Of a stretch of 15,270 nt of DNA, positions 7,066 to 14,681 are shown piece after piece. Source of the stretch: Candidatus Zipacnadia bacterium (GTDB lineage Bacteria; Armatimonadota; Zipacnadia; Zipacnadales; Zipacnadaceae); assembly GCA_029821415.1 (NCBI GenBank), contig JALGTJ010000013.1:1-15270 (forward strand), read 5' to 3'. Numbering within the stretch: position 1 is the first letter of the stretch; the number at the start of each line of letters is the position of its first letter. The notes below the pieces were generated by a model, which did no database searches, was not told the origin of the DNA, and saw only the letters and a list, made by a program, of their open reading frames with translations. Position numbers and translations under genes: made by a program.

Positions 7066-7329
7066 GTGAGCCTGCTCCGAGTAGGGTCCAAATCCGATCC
7101 GAATAAGGTTGCTGGAGCCATAGCGGGGACGATCAGAGAAGATAAGTGCTGCCAAGTCCAGACTATTGGTGCCGGTGCCCTCAACCAAGCCATTAAGTCT
7201 CTGGCGATTGCCCGTGGCTTTCTGGCTCCCTCGGGGATAGACTTAATCTGTTACCCTGCCTTCGTGGATGTAACTATAGACGGTAATGAGCGCACGGCCA
7301 TCAAGCTGTTTATAGAACCACGCCAGTGA
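7066..7329 (+). CDS. spoVS: SpoVS-family nucleic-acid-binding protein
   Basis: Small 87-aa SpoVS/Alba-like protein. Family signature is visible along its length: LRVGSKSDPNKVAGAIAG, the strongly conserved TIGAGALNQAIKSLAIARGF, then LAPSGIDLICYPAFVDV and GNERTAIKLFIEPR. In Bacillus SpoVS affects sporulation, but homologues occur in many non-sporulating Deinococcus-Thermus, Chloroflexi and Armatimonadota genomes, so no sporulation role should be assumed here. The start is GTG 7066 after GGGGGAG (7054-7060). It stands 172 nt downstream of ymdB with a spacer free of genes, repeating the ymdB-spoVS order of Bacillus. The protein is complete. Confidence 0.94.
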   Translation: MSLLRVGSKSDPNKVAGAIAGTIREDKCCQVQTIGAGALNQAIKSLAIARGFLAPSGIDLICYPAFVDVTIDGNERTAIKLFIEPRQ

Positions 7330-7432
7330 CTAACCGACCTACGATGCACCGAGGCAGTACCCAAGCAGAACAAAGGCCGGGATAGCGTTGCAAGCCCCAT
7401 GCGCTCAAGGCTCAATGTCGAATTCAATAAAG

Positions 7433-7487
7433 CCCTAACGGCTCCAATAGCCGGCTGCGATTCTCAATGACGATTAGGGGCCAGGAG
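7433..7487 (+). promoter_or_regulatory. Possible leader stem next to the ribosome-binding site of the glycosyltransferase gene
   Basis: CCCTAA (7433-7438) can pair with TTAGGG (7474-7479). Within it, a hairpin CGGCT-ccaat-AGCCG (7439-7453) stacks directly on the outer stem. The structure ends four bases before AGGAG (7483-7487), the ribosome-binding site for ATG 7496. It could influence translation. It is not a terminator, as no T-run follows. Hand-found pairing, no comparative support. Confidence 0.25.
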
Positions 7488-7495
7488 CACCAACA

Positions 7496-9181
7496 ATGAG
7501 ACCAGAGCTAGGGTGGCAGCACCGAGGCCCTCAGATAGTTACCTACATTCTCATAGCCCTGGTTCTGATATTTCTTTATTTGATGTTCATGGCGGGGCAG
7601 TTCCACGGTCTTACCGACGCCAACGCCATGGACTACGCCCAAGTTGCCCGAAACCTGGCCCAGGGCGAAGGTTTTACCACCAACTTTATCAAGCCAATTA
7701 GCCTGACCATCAATGCCAGCTTAGATCGCCACCCGGACTTGACCTATCCCCCACTTCATCCCTGGTTCACTTCTCTGGTCATGCGAGCCAGAGGTACTAA
7801 TGACCAAGCAGCGGCGCTGGCCAGCGGAATTCCTTTCCTGTTAACTGTACCATTGGTGTTTGTGTTGACCGGGTGGTTCTTCGACCAACGAACCGCCTGG
7901 CTGGCCACGGCTCTGCACTTCACCAATATCAAGATGCTCCACTATGCTATCTCCGGCCTCGAAGTCTGCTTGCTGTCGCTATGGCTACTCATACTTTTTA
8001 TGGTACTGTATAAGTACTCCCAGCAGCCTGACCTACGGCCGGCACTGGCTACCGCTATAGGGCTGCTAATCGGTCTCATTTACTTGACCAAGTACATCTG
8101 GGGAGTAGTACTCATCCCGGTGCTAATCTACCTATACTATTCAACCGAGCGTCATACCCGAACTCGTACTCTATTAATAGTTGTTATAGTCTTTGCTGTA
8201 GTGATATCACCGTGGTGTTACCGAAATTACCGCGTCAGCGGTAATCCCTTTTTCACCTGGCGCTGGTACGAAATTGTTATGAACACGCGGACAAATCCCG
8301 GCATGACACTGTATCGCTCCTTGCCAGAGAAACTCCCCAATCCAGTGACTTACGTCCTGGTCCACCCCATGGAGATCTACGAGAAGCTCCGGGCCGGCGT
8401 GGTTAATCTCTACAGTGTGCCAGCGCGAATAGCTGGAGTTTATACCACCGCATTCTTCCTTGTCGCCATCTTGGTACCCCTAAGTACCAGAGACTTTGAA
8501 AGACTTAGATACCTGCTTTACGGTGTGTTGGGGTTAGTCACTGTCTCATTACTATTCGTGGCAGCAGCCTCTCGACTTCTCTATCCGGTGGCTCCTCTTG
8601 CCAGCATAGTCGCGGCTGCCTTTTTCTTTCGGATATTGTTGCCGCTTGTCCAAGATTATGTCACTCCACTGCGTCGGCGTTGCACGGCAATAGGAATTGC
8701 CGTACTGATGCTACTGCATACTACCCCACTGCTACTTGCCCTAACCACTCGCCGTCGCCCTGGGGAAAAGCCCCCCATACAGCAGAGCCAAGCATGGGCT
8801 GACCAGGCCAAAGAACTGGGCGGTTCGCCGATCATTACCGATCAGCCCTGGCTGCTGGCCTGGCATAATGATATGACCGCAGTATGGATACCCAAGACTG
8901 ATGTTGACCTGAAGCGGATCCAACAGCGAGTTGGCCAGTTGCCATGGATGCTGTTGACTCCGGCAATCACCCGCAACCAAACAAGTGAACGCACCGAGCA
9001 GTGGACACGACTGTGGCAGCAAGCAATGAGGCAAGAAATCCCACCGTACTTAGGATTCGTGGTTGCCGGGCGCATAGGGGACGGGTCGTGGGTGCTGCTG
9101 CGCAAGCACCCGCAGGCTAACCCCACCACCTCGGGCACGTCCAAGTTGCCCAGCGCACCGACACTACCGCCAACGGAGTAG
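7496..9181 (+). CDS. Membrane glycosyltransferase, GT39/PMT (ArnT-like) family
   Basis: A 561-aa polytopic membrane protein with about ten hydrophobic helices and a soluble C-terminal part. The first helix (about 16-35) is followed by an extracytoplasmic loop with TDANAMDYAQVARNLAQGEGF. This resembles the Asp-containing first loop of the polyprenyl-phosphate-sugar-using GT-C enzymes (GT39/GT83), which add sugars on the outer face of the membrane. YPPLHPW and SPWCYRNYRVSGNPF also fit the family. Asp41 or Asp46 may be the catalytic base; the spacing differs from the common D-E-x-x-Y. The C-terminal tail is rich in Pro, Thr and Ser. Start is ATG 7496 after AGGAG. The stop lies six bases before the zinc-ribbon gene, so it heads a four-gene unit with the exosortase. 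A second related enzyme is encoded at 11298-12872. Donor and acceptor cannot be told. Confidence 0.8.
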   Translation: MRPELGWQHRGPQIVTYILIALVLIFLYLMFMAGQFHGLTDANAMDYAQVARNLAQGEGFTTNFIKPISLTINASLDRHPDLTYPPLHPWFTSLVMRARGTNDQAAALASGIPFLLTVPLVFVLTGWFFDQRTAWLATALHFTNIKMLHYAISGLEVCLLSLWLLILFMVLYKYSQQPDLRPALATAIGLLIGLIYLTKYIWGVVLIPVLIYLYYSTERHTRTRTLLIVVIVFAVVISPWCYRNYRVSGNPFFTWRWYEIVMNTRTNPGMTLYRSLPEKLPNPVTYVLVHPMEIYEKLRAGVVNLYSVPARIAGVYTTAFFLVAILVPLSTRDFERLRYLLYGVLGLVTVSLLFVAAASRLLYPVAPLASIVAAAFFFRILLPLVQDYVTPLRRRCTAIGIAVLMLLHTTPLLLALTTRRRPGEKPPIQQSQAWADQAKELGGSPIITDQPWLLAWHNDMTAVWIPKTDVDLKRIQQRVGQLPWMLLTPAITRNQTSERTEQWTRLWQQAMRQEIPPYLGFVVAGRIGDGSWVLLRKHPQANPTTSGTSKLPSAPTLPPTE

Positions 9182-9187
9182 CCAAGA

Positions 9188-9772
9188 TTGAACGTAGATT
9201 CTGAGAGCCAGCAGAAATGTTATTACTGCGGTGCCGACCTGGCGCCCGGGACGCGGATATGCCCGATCTGTGGGCGCAAGCAGACGCGAACTTGCTATTG
9301 TGGCGCAGAGATTCCCGTAACTGCGAAAACCTGCCCGTACTGTGGAGCTGACTGGTCAGCCAGCCGGCGAGTAAGACGCAAATCCAAGTCCAAACGGATA
9401 GACTGGAAACAGTTAGCCCGATTCTCAGCGGTGGGTGCCCTATCTACTGTACTGATAGCCATTGGCTTCAATGCCCTCGTCGCTGCATTGGCTCGTTGTA
9501 GCTTAGACCCCGGCGAATCATTGTCGGACTCGTTTGCTCAGCGCTTCTCACTGGCCCTGTCAACAGTGTGCCGAGCTGTGGCGAGATTGGGTACTTATCT
9601 GGCCGAGTACGCTGCACCAGCAGCGACACTGCTGGGGATACTTATCATAGGAGCTGGGATCGGTGCCGTAGCGTACTTAGTTCGCGAGGGCTTCTGGAGT
9701 CGCTGGCGCCGCCGTTCATCAAGCAAAATCAAGCGCAAACGCAGCTCTTCATCCAGGGATAAAGCAGACTAA
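9188..9772 (+). CDS. Double zinc-ribbon membrane protein of unknown function
   Basis: 194 aa, not recognised beyond its architecture. The N-terminus carries two zinc ribbons: C11-x2-C14 with C25-x2-C28, then a tighter C36-x-C38 with C49-x2-C52. A basic linker (about 58-72) is followed by two likely membrane helices (about 74-97 and 143-166) and a very basic, Ser-rich tail. With the zinc ribbons cytoplasmic, both ends would face the cytosol. Similar short ribbon-plus-membrane proteins often serve as scaffolds or sensors, but nothing here fixes a role. The start is TTG 9188 with GGAG nine bases upstream. It sits six bases after the glycosyltransferase stop and ends two bases before the exosortase ATG, so it is almost certainly translated together with them. 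Confidence 0.75.
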   Translation: MNVDSESQQKCYYCGADLAPGTRICPICGRKQTRTCYCGAEIPVTAKTCPYCGADWSASRRVRRKSKSKRIDWKQLARFSAVGALSTVLIAIGFNALVAALARCSLDPGESLSDSFAQRFSLALSTVCRAVARLGTYLAEYAAPAATLLGILIIGAGIGAVAYLVREGFWSRWRRRSSSKIKRKRSSSSRDKAD

Positions 9773-9774
9773 CA

Positions 9775-10662
9775 ATGGACAGTTTGCCAGCCGACCAAAC
9801 CGGGCCGTTGCCAAGCCCGCCGGCCGCAGGCCAGGCTCCTTCTCCCATCCAGCTAATCACAGTAGGTGCAGCACTGCTGCTAACCTATGGGCACTACATC
9901 CTGTGGATGGTTCAGAGGTGGTGGGAAAGCACTTACTACGGACATGGCTTTCTGATCCCGATTATCAGCGGTTATTTGATCTGGCGTTTACGTAAGCGGG
10001 GGGAGCAGCTACCCGGCAAAGGATTCGGTTGGGGATTGGTTATTATGGTCGGATCACTGCTGGTACATATCGCTGCCAGTCTGGCCGATGTTCACTTCCC
10101 GTCCGGATTTGCTCTGGTGGGAACAATTTTTGGGCTGGTGGTATGGTTGGAAGGATGGGGGTGGGGCCGGATGCTCATCTTCCCAATCGGCTTTCTATCA
10201 TTTATGGTGCCCCTGGGGCGCATCTTGGTCGAGCAGGTCGCCGAGCCTCTGCAATTGTTCTCAGCTCAACTGGCCGGCCAGGCCGTTGCAATGATTGGTG
10301 GGCTGGTAACGATCGAGGGCACACTCATTCGCACACCGATCTACACCTTCGAGGTGGCCATTCCCTGCAGCGGACTAAAATCAACCATTGCTATGACTGC
10401 GCTGGCTGCCCTGTTTACCTATCTGGTGGCGGCACCGTGGTGGAAGAAGCTGGTGTTGTTCGTGTGCGCTTTTCCCGTAGCTTTGCTGGCCAATGGCGCG
10501 CGCATCTTCGTCACGGTGATTCTGGGCACAACCCTGGGGCCGGCTATCGCGGAGGGCTTTTTCCACCGTGTTTCGGGTATCGTTGTTTTTCTATTCGGTC
10601 TGGGCGGCCTGTTCGCGATAGGGAGAATACTGGGATGTCTGCAACTACGCGAAGATATCTGA
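9775..10662 (+). CDS. xrt: Exosortase (XrtA-type family)
   Basis: Integral-membrane transpeptidase of the exosortase/archaeosortase family, which removes PEP-CTERM-like sorting tails from exported proteins and couples this to extracellular polysaccharide assembly. The 295-aa protein has about eight hydrophobic segments. The catalytic triad is visible: Cys198 in IPCSGLKS, Arg243 in ANGARI, and His264 in FFHRVSG. YYGHGFLIP near residue 55-62 is also characteristic. A Pro-rich cytoplasmic N-terminus of about 25 residues precedes the first helix. ATG 9775 lies two bases after the zinc-ribbon stop. epsI overlaps its 3' end by 28 nt in another frame, as expected for an exosortase with an EpsI partner. 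No PEP-CTERM substrate is in this window, so the target proteins are unknown. Confidence 0.9.
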   Translation: MDSLPADQTGPLPSPPAAGQAPSPIQLITVGAALLLTYGHYILWMVQRWWESTYYGHGFLIPIISGYLIWRLRKRGEQLPGKGFGWGLVIMVGSLLVHIAASLADVHFPSGFALVGTIFGLVVWLEGWGWGRMLIFPIGFLSFMVPLGRILVEQVAEPLQLFSAQLAGQAVAMIGGLVTIEGTLIRTPIYTFEVAIPCSGLKSTIAMTALAALFTYLVAAPWWKKLVLFVCAFPVALLANGARIFVTVILGTTLGPAIAEGFFHRVSGIVVFLFGLGGLFAIGRILGCLQLREDI

Positions 10663-11288
10663 TAGCACTGATCATACTGCTGGCCACATCCGTAGCTGTG
10701 GAAGCCGTCCGGATTATGAGCGATGCGCCGGCAGCATTCGCACCCGACTTTGCCACACTGCCGATGAAGATCGGTGACTACCAGGGCCAGAACCGTGAAG
10801 TTGACGAGTTCATCCGCAGCTATCTGGGCGCCGAGCAGATGCTGGAACGCCTCTACACCGGCCCGGATGGGGCAGTAAGCGTGACCCTAATCTACGGAGC
10901 AAACTGGCGCGACGTCCACTCGCCGGTGAGCTGCTTGCCAGCTCAAGGCTGGCTGATTGTCGCCGACGAGCGCATCCAGGTACCCGCCCCTACTGACTTA
11001 CCAGTCCCAGACACCATTCACGCGCGGATACTCCGGGCAGTCAAGAGCGGCCAACGTCAACTTGCCGCCTTTGCCTTCTGCCATCCTGGCGGCACCACCA
11101 GTAACTGGATTCACCAGGGCTGGAAGGTACTCACCGGCCCGCGCGGAGCCGGCGGGGTTATTATCATCCTAAACACCGAACCAACCCCTGACTTGAAAGC
11201 TGCCCAGCGGCGTCTCCGGCAGTTCTTAGCGGCGGTCTATCCTCACGCTGTCAGCTTTTGGTATGAGAAGCCACAGACTGGCGGCTGA
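10635..11288 (+). CDS. epsI: Exosortase-associated protein EpsI
   Basis: 217-aa protein of the EpsI/DUF3485 family, found fused to or directly downstream of exosortases in polysaccharide-export loci. An N-terminal hydrophobic helix (about 8-27) suggests an anchored periplasmic protein. The family core follows: FATLPMKIGDYQG, LIYGANWRDVHSPVSCLPAQGW with conserved His95 and Cys100, and CHPGGTTSNWIHQGW toward the C-terminus. The reading frame is open much further upstream inside the exosortase gene, but that part is meaningless; ATG 10635 has GGGAG nine bases upstream (10621-10625) and gives the proper anchor. It overlaps xrt by 28 nt. Its stop faces the stop of the minus-strand glycosyltransferase, with nine bases between them. 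Confidence 0.88.
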   Translation: MSATTRRYLIALIILLATSVAVEAVRIMSDAPAAFAPDFATLPMKIGDYQGQNREVDEFIRSYLGAEQMLERLYTGPDGAVSVTLIYGANWRDVHSPVSCLPAQGWLIVADERIQVPAPTDLPVPDTIHARILRAVKSGQRQLAAFAFCHPGGTTSNWIHQGWKVLTGPRGAGGVIIILNTEPTPDLKAAQRRLRQFLAAVYPHAVSFWYEKPQTGG

Positions 11289-11297
11289 TCCCTGGCC

Positions 11298-12872
11298 TCA
11301 GCGACGTGGCCCAAATACGACAACTCCACTATTACGGTACACAGGCTCCCAGCCACACGCCGCGGCCAGATCCAGCAACTGACGGCGGGGCAGCTCACAA
11401 GCCCATTGAACGGGGGGAGTGGTTGTCGGGACCACCACCGTGCCGACGCCATAATGCTGCCAGACGCGCTCAATGGCATCGGCACCATCAAAAGGAATCT
11501 GCACCACTGGCCGGCCACTGTAGAAACGCACCAGATACGGGTAGTGTGTCATAATCACGCTATCGGCGGGCAGTTGCTGCTTCGCCCAATTCGCCATTTC
11601 AATGTGGGCTTGCCGCAAGGAGTCGGCCGACTGTCGGCTTAACCGCCAATAGCCGTATCCACCAACGCCCACAAAGGCTACCAACAGCACGACGGATAGC
11701 ACAGCGACCTCAGCATATCTGCTGATTGCCCAAATCCGCCGGGCTATTGTCATACCTCCGGCGGCGGCGCTGATTGTCACCACCGGTAGCACCACTAGCA
11801 AATAGCGGGGCAGAACGATCCAGACCAGCACCAGCTCCAGCACGAATAGACCGGCAAAAACCCATAGATTTCTCACCCGGTGGTGATGCCCTATGCCCAG
11901 AATCACGATTATACAGGGAAGCACAAAGAACAAGCCAATGCCTCCGAACAGTAGTGCCAGGGCCTGGCCCAATTGCGTAATAGTCGCCGCAGCAAACCCT
12001 CGCAGGCCTGCTTGACTGAGCCAGCCACTCACTGATGGCAGCGGCTCGCCCCAGTAAACGTGCAGCAGAGCCAGACCAGAAGCATCTGTCCTAATATGGC
12101 CTGCTGTGTAGATGTTTGTTGAATACATAGGATTGCCGAAGACCAGACAGTTGCGTATTAGCATCGGCGAGGCAAACAGTAGGATTACCCCAGCAAATCC
12201 CACCAAACACAAAAGACGCCGCCGGGCGCTCAACCCGGCTTGATCCAACCAGTAGTAGGCCACCAGGGGAACTACCAGCAGCAGCCCAGCTGGCTTGACG
12301 GTATAGGCCAGACCGACCGCAGCTCCGGCTAACAGTATTGCCCCCTTGCGCTCACCAGCGCGCACGATTGCCAATAATGCCAGCAACAATAGGTTAGTGA
12401 ACAGGACATCGGCTCCTGCGTCCAACGACTCTTTGAGCCAGTAAGGCCAGGTGACAAATACAATTGCGGCTGCCAGGGAAACGGCAGCGGAAAGTCGCAA
12501 CTGCTGAGCCAACAGATATACCAGAACCGGAGCAAGCCACAAACCCAACAGCAGGTTAGGCAGGCTCGCCGCAAATTCACTCTCGCCAAACAACGCCATG
12601 CTCCCAGCCAACACCAGTGACCACGCCGAAGGACGACGATCCTCAAGATGCCGGACAGACTTGTAGCGCCGGTAGAAATTGCCCACTACATTACTGGTTA
12701 GGCCCTGTCCAGCCAGTATGTTGCGCGCTACCTCCACATAATTAGCCGGATCATACTCTCCCAGCCGTGGCATCTGCCAGGCCACAATGACTCCCCCCAC
12801 CACCATTAGCCCGCAGATAGCAATGAGAATCGGAAAATGCCAGTCCCGTGCTGGGTTGAGCTTGGTTGCCAT
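11298..12872 (-). CDS. Membrane glycosyltransferase, GT39/PMT (ArnT-like) family, second copy
   Basis: A 524-aa polytopic membrane protein related to the one at 7496-9181. It has the first-loop signature EYDPANYVEVARNILAGQGL, with the D-x-x-x-Y spacing typical of lipid-linked-sugar GT-C enzymes (Asp41 the likely base), and SPMLIRNCLVFGNPMY matching the other copy's SPWCYRNYRVSGNPFF. About ten to eleven hydrophobic helices are followed by a soluble C-terminal portion whose IMTHYPYLVRFYSGRPVVQIP parallels IITDQPWLLAWHNDMTAVWIP of the other copy. The start is ATG 12872: GAGGG (12878-12882) lies five bases upstream, whereas the in-frame TTG at 12899 has no ribosome-binding site. It converges with epsI. 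Transfer of a lipid-linked sugar to an exported polymer or protein on the outer membrane leaflet side is likely; specificity is unknown. Confidence 0.82.
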   Translation of the reverse strand: MATKLNPARDWHFPILIAICGLMVVGGVIVAWQMPRLGEYDPANYVEVARNILAGQGLTSNVVGNFYRRYKSVRHLEDRRPSAWSLVLAGSMALFGESEFAASLPNLLLGLWLAPVLVYLLAQQLRLSAAVSLAAAIVFVTWPYWLKESLDAGADVLFTNLLLLALLAIVRAGERKGAILLAGAAVGLAYTVKPAGLLLVVPLVAYYWLDQAGLSARRRLLCLVGFAGVILLFASPMLIRNCLVFGNPMYSTNIYTAGHIRTDASGLALLHVYWGEPLPSVSGWLSQAGLRGFAAATITQLGQALALLFGGIGLFFVLPCIIVILGIGHHHRVRNLWVFAGLFVLELVLVWIVLPRYLLVVLPVVTISAAAGGMTIARRIWAISRYAEVAVLSVVLLVAFVGVGGYGYWRLSRQSADSLRQAHIEMANWAKQQLPADSVIMTHYPYLVRFYSGRPVVQIPFDGADAIERVWQHYGVGTVVVPTTTPPVQWACELPRRQLLDLAAACGWEPVYRNSGVVVFGPRR

Positions 12873-12882
12873 AAAGGCCCTC
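12870..12882 (-). promoter_or_regulatory. Ribosome-binding site deciding the start of the second glycosyltransferase
   Basis: On the minus strand GAGGG (12882-12878) is followed by five bases and ATG (12872-12870). No comparable site precedes the in-frame TTG at 12899. Confidence 0.55.
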
Positions 12883-12949
12883 GGACAGTCATCTAACAAC
12901 AGGCCCAGATAGGATTCAAGGTAACAGCAGCGGGAACCTTCATATCGGG

Positions 12950-12976
12950 GTAACGGTAGGACGGATTACCGGTTAC
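12950..12976 (-). other. Hairpin between lnt and the glycosyltransferase gene
   Basis: GTAAC (12950-12954) and GGTA (12955-12958) can pair with TACC (12967-12970) and GTTAC (12972-12976), with one bulged G at 12971 and an 8-base loop. It lies in the 202-nt gap between two minus-strand genes. No T-run follows on either strand, so a plain intrinsic terminator is not supported. Confidence 0.25.
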
Positions 12977-13074
12977 AGAGCTTGACGAGGCAACGGTCAG
13001 ACGACTTGAGTCATATGATGATCTTCTGAGCCAACAGCCTCTGCCCTAAGTAAGCAACTGTTCACGGCTTGCAG

Positions 13075-14664
13075 CTACGGTTGTCGGCGCACAAACATCG
13101 CTGCCACCCACAGAATGACACAGATGCCGAGTAAGGGCAGATCACCAATACGATGGTAAACTGACAGGCCACTCAGGGGATAGACCTTGCCGATTGTATG
13201 GCCCTCTTCACCCGACTTGACCTCAGCGATGCGTCGCCCATAGGGGTTGATTATGGCCGAAGGCCCCATGGTGGCAGCCCGCACCACATAACGACGGCTT
13301 TCAATCGCACGCACTGAGGCGATAGCCCCGTGTTGGTGTAATTCCGGACTGTAAGCCGCCCACGAGTCACTGGTAATATGCACGAGAAGCTGGGCGCCCT
13401 TGCGACACAACTGGCGGTTAGGCTCAGGGAAGACCGCCTCCCAGCAGATGAGACTGCCCACCGGAACCTCATATACGTGGAGCAAATTGCGCTTGGTACC
13501 AGGCGTTATGTTTCGCGAGCGAATCGGATAGCGACTGACCAACCGGCTGAGCGGCCCCAAATTCGGGACGTATTCACCGAACATGACCAGGTCAACTTTG
13601 CGGTAGATATCAAGAAGTTTGCCCTCACCAGAAAAAAGATACGCGGCATTGTACATCTGCCCGTCGGCTGCCTCTAATGCGCCCATCAGCAAATGGGCAC
13701 CTGTCTCCTTGGCAACCTCCTTGACTTCCTTCAGGTACTGCGGTGACTCATTGAGTGCTACCGGCAGAGAAGTCTCAGGCCAGACAATCAGATCGGGTAA
13801 CTTGTGGGCAGCAGATGCGATCGTCCTGTCGACATAGGTCAGCCGGCATCGCTCGGCATCCGCCTGAGTAGCGGGATTCTGTATCACTACATTACCCTGC
13901 ACCACAATAGTCCGGAGCGGCTTGCCGGCAGCGATCTTCCTAACTGAGGGAGTGGTAAACGACCCGATTTGAATGACCACTGCCCCACCGAGAATAACCA
14001 TCAGTATCAAGGTCAGCCCTATGAGTACCGGTTTAGCTATCCTGGGACGAGCCAAACGCCTGGTCTTGGAGCTTTCCAGATGATACTGGACAAGTGCGGT
14101 GGCAATCAGAGCGTTGGCAAAGACTACGACCAGCGTAACTGCACCGGAACCCAGAACGCTGGCAATTTGCAGCACCGATAATATCTCGTATTGGCTGTAG
14201 GCTATATCACCAAAATTGACAGACAGCCTCCCTATATGACTGCGGACATACTCAACCAGAACCCAGGCAGCGGCAAAGGCCGCCGCCCGTAGCAGCAGAG
14301 ACCTCACCCCCCGCAAATAGACAGCCAGCCAGCCGAACACTGCGAAGAAAAGGCCTTGGAACAGAGCCAGCAGCACCAGGGGCAGCACTCCGTACCGCCC
14401 AATATAATAGAAGAATAGCCCAAAAAACACTGCCCCGTAGATGAGCCCGAGCGCGCCCCCCTTCCAGGGCCTGCGGACCTGTCCTAACACATAGAACAGC
14501 GGAATCAAGGCTATCCAGGCTACAGTAGCCATCTCAGCAGGAGGAAAGCTGACAAATAGCAATACGGCCGACAGCACGGCACCTGCCGCCAGCACTGTCC
14601 AGGAAGTCGCCAATTCCGGTTGGGAGTTATCTGACTCAACTGCTAAAGATTGAAACGGAATCAT
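13075..14664 (-). CDS. lnt: Apolipoprotein N-acyltransferase
   Basis: Lnt transfers an acyl chain to the N-terminal amino group of lipoproteins, the last step of lipoprotein maturation in the inner membrane of diderm bacteria. The 529-aa protein has an N-terminal block of about seven hydrophobic helices (20-235) and a carbon-nitrogen-hydrolase domain (about 250-500) on the periplasmic side, then a last helix (508-525). The Glu-Lys-Cys triad is complete: E297 in WPETS, K356 in YRKVDLVMFGEYVP, and C407 in ICWEAVFPE. Other family stretches are VQGN and RAIESRRYVVRAA. Start is ATG 14664; GAGGTGA overlapping the aminotransferase stop lies about 12 bases upstream. The gap to that gene is only 17 nt, so the two are probably co-transcribed. 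Presence of Lnt is the strongest sign of an outer membrane. Confidence 0.95.
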   Translation of the reverse strand: MIPFQSLAVESDNSQPELATSWTVLAAGAVLSAVLLFVSFPPAEMATVAWIALIPLFYVLGQVRRPWKGGALGLIYGAVFFGLFFYYIGRYGVLPLVLLALFQGLFFAVFGWLAVYLRGVRSLLLRAAAFAAAWVLVEYVRSHIGRLSVNFGDIAYSQYEILSVLQIASVLGSGAVTLVVVFANALIATALVQYHLESSKTRRLARPRIAKPVLIGLTLILMVILGGAVVIQIGSFTTPSVRKIAAGKPLRTIVVQGNVVIQNPATQADAERCRLTYVDRTIASAAHKLPDLIVWPETSLPVALNESPQYLKEVKEVAKETGAHLLMGALEAADGQMYNAAYLFSGEGKLLDIYRKVDLVMFGEYVPNLGPLSRLVSRYPIRSRNITPGTKRNLLHVYEVPVGSLICWEAVFPEPNRQLCRKGAQLLVHITSDSWAAYSPELHQHGAIASVRAIESRRYVVRAATMGPSAIINPYGRRIAEVKSGEEGHTIGKVYPLSGLSVYHRIGDLPLLGICVILWVAAMFVRRQP

Positions 14665-14681
14665 AGCGGCAATATTTCACC

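Noticed and set aside
10029..10634. Upstream in-frame extension of epsI through the exosortase gene
   Set aside because: The extension overlaps the conserved exosortase in another frame and has no family likeness. A good ribosome-binding site and a membrane anchor place the start at 10635.
11284..11302. GCTGA/TCAGC hairpin between the converging stops of epsI and the second glycosyltransferase
   Set aside because: The pairing arises from the two TGA stops facing each other, the stem is only 5 bp, and no T-run follows on either strand, so a terminator is not supported.
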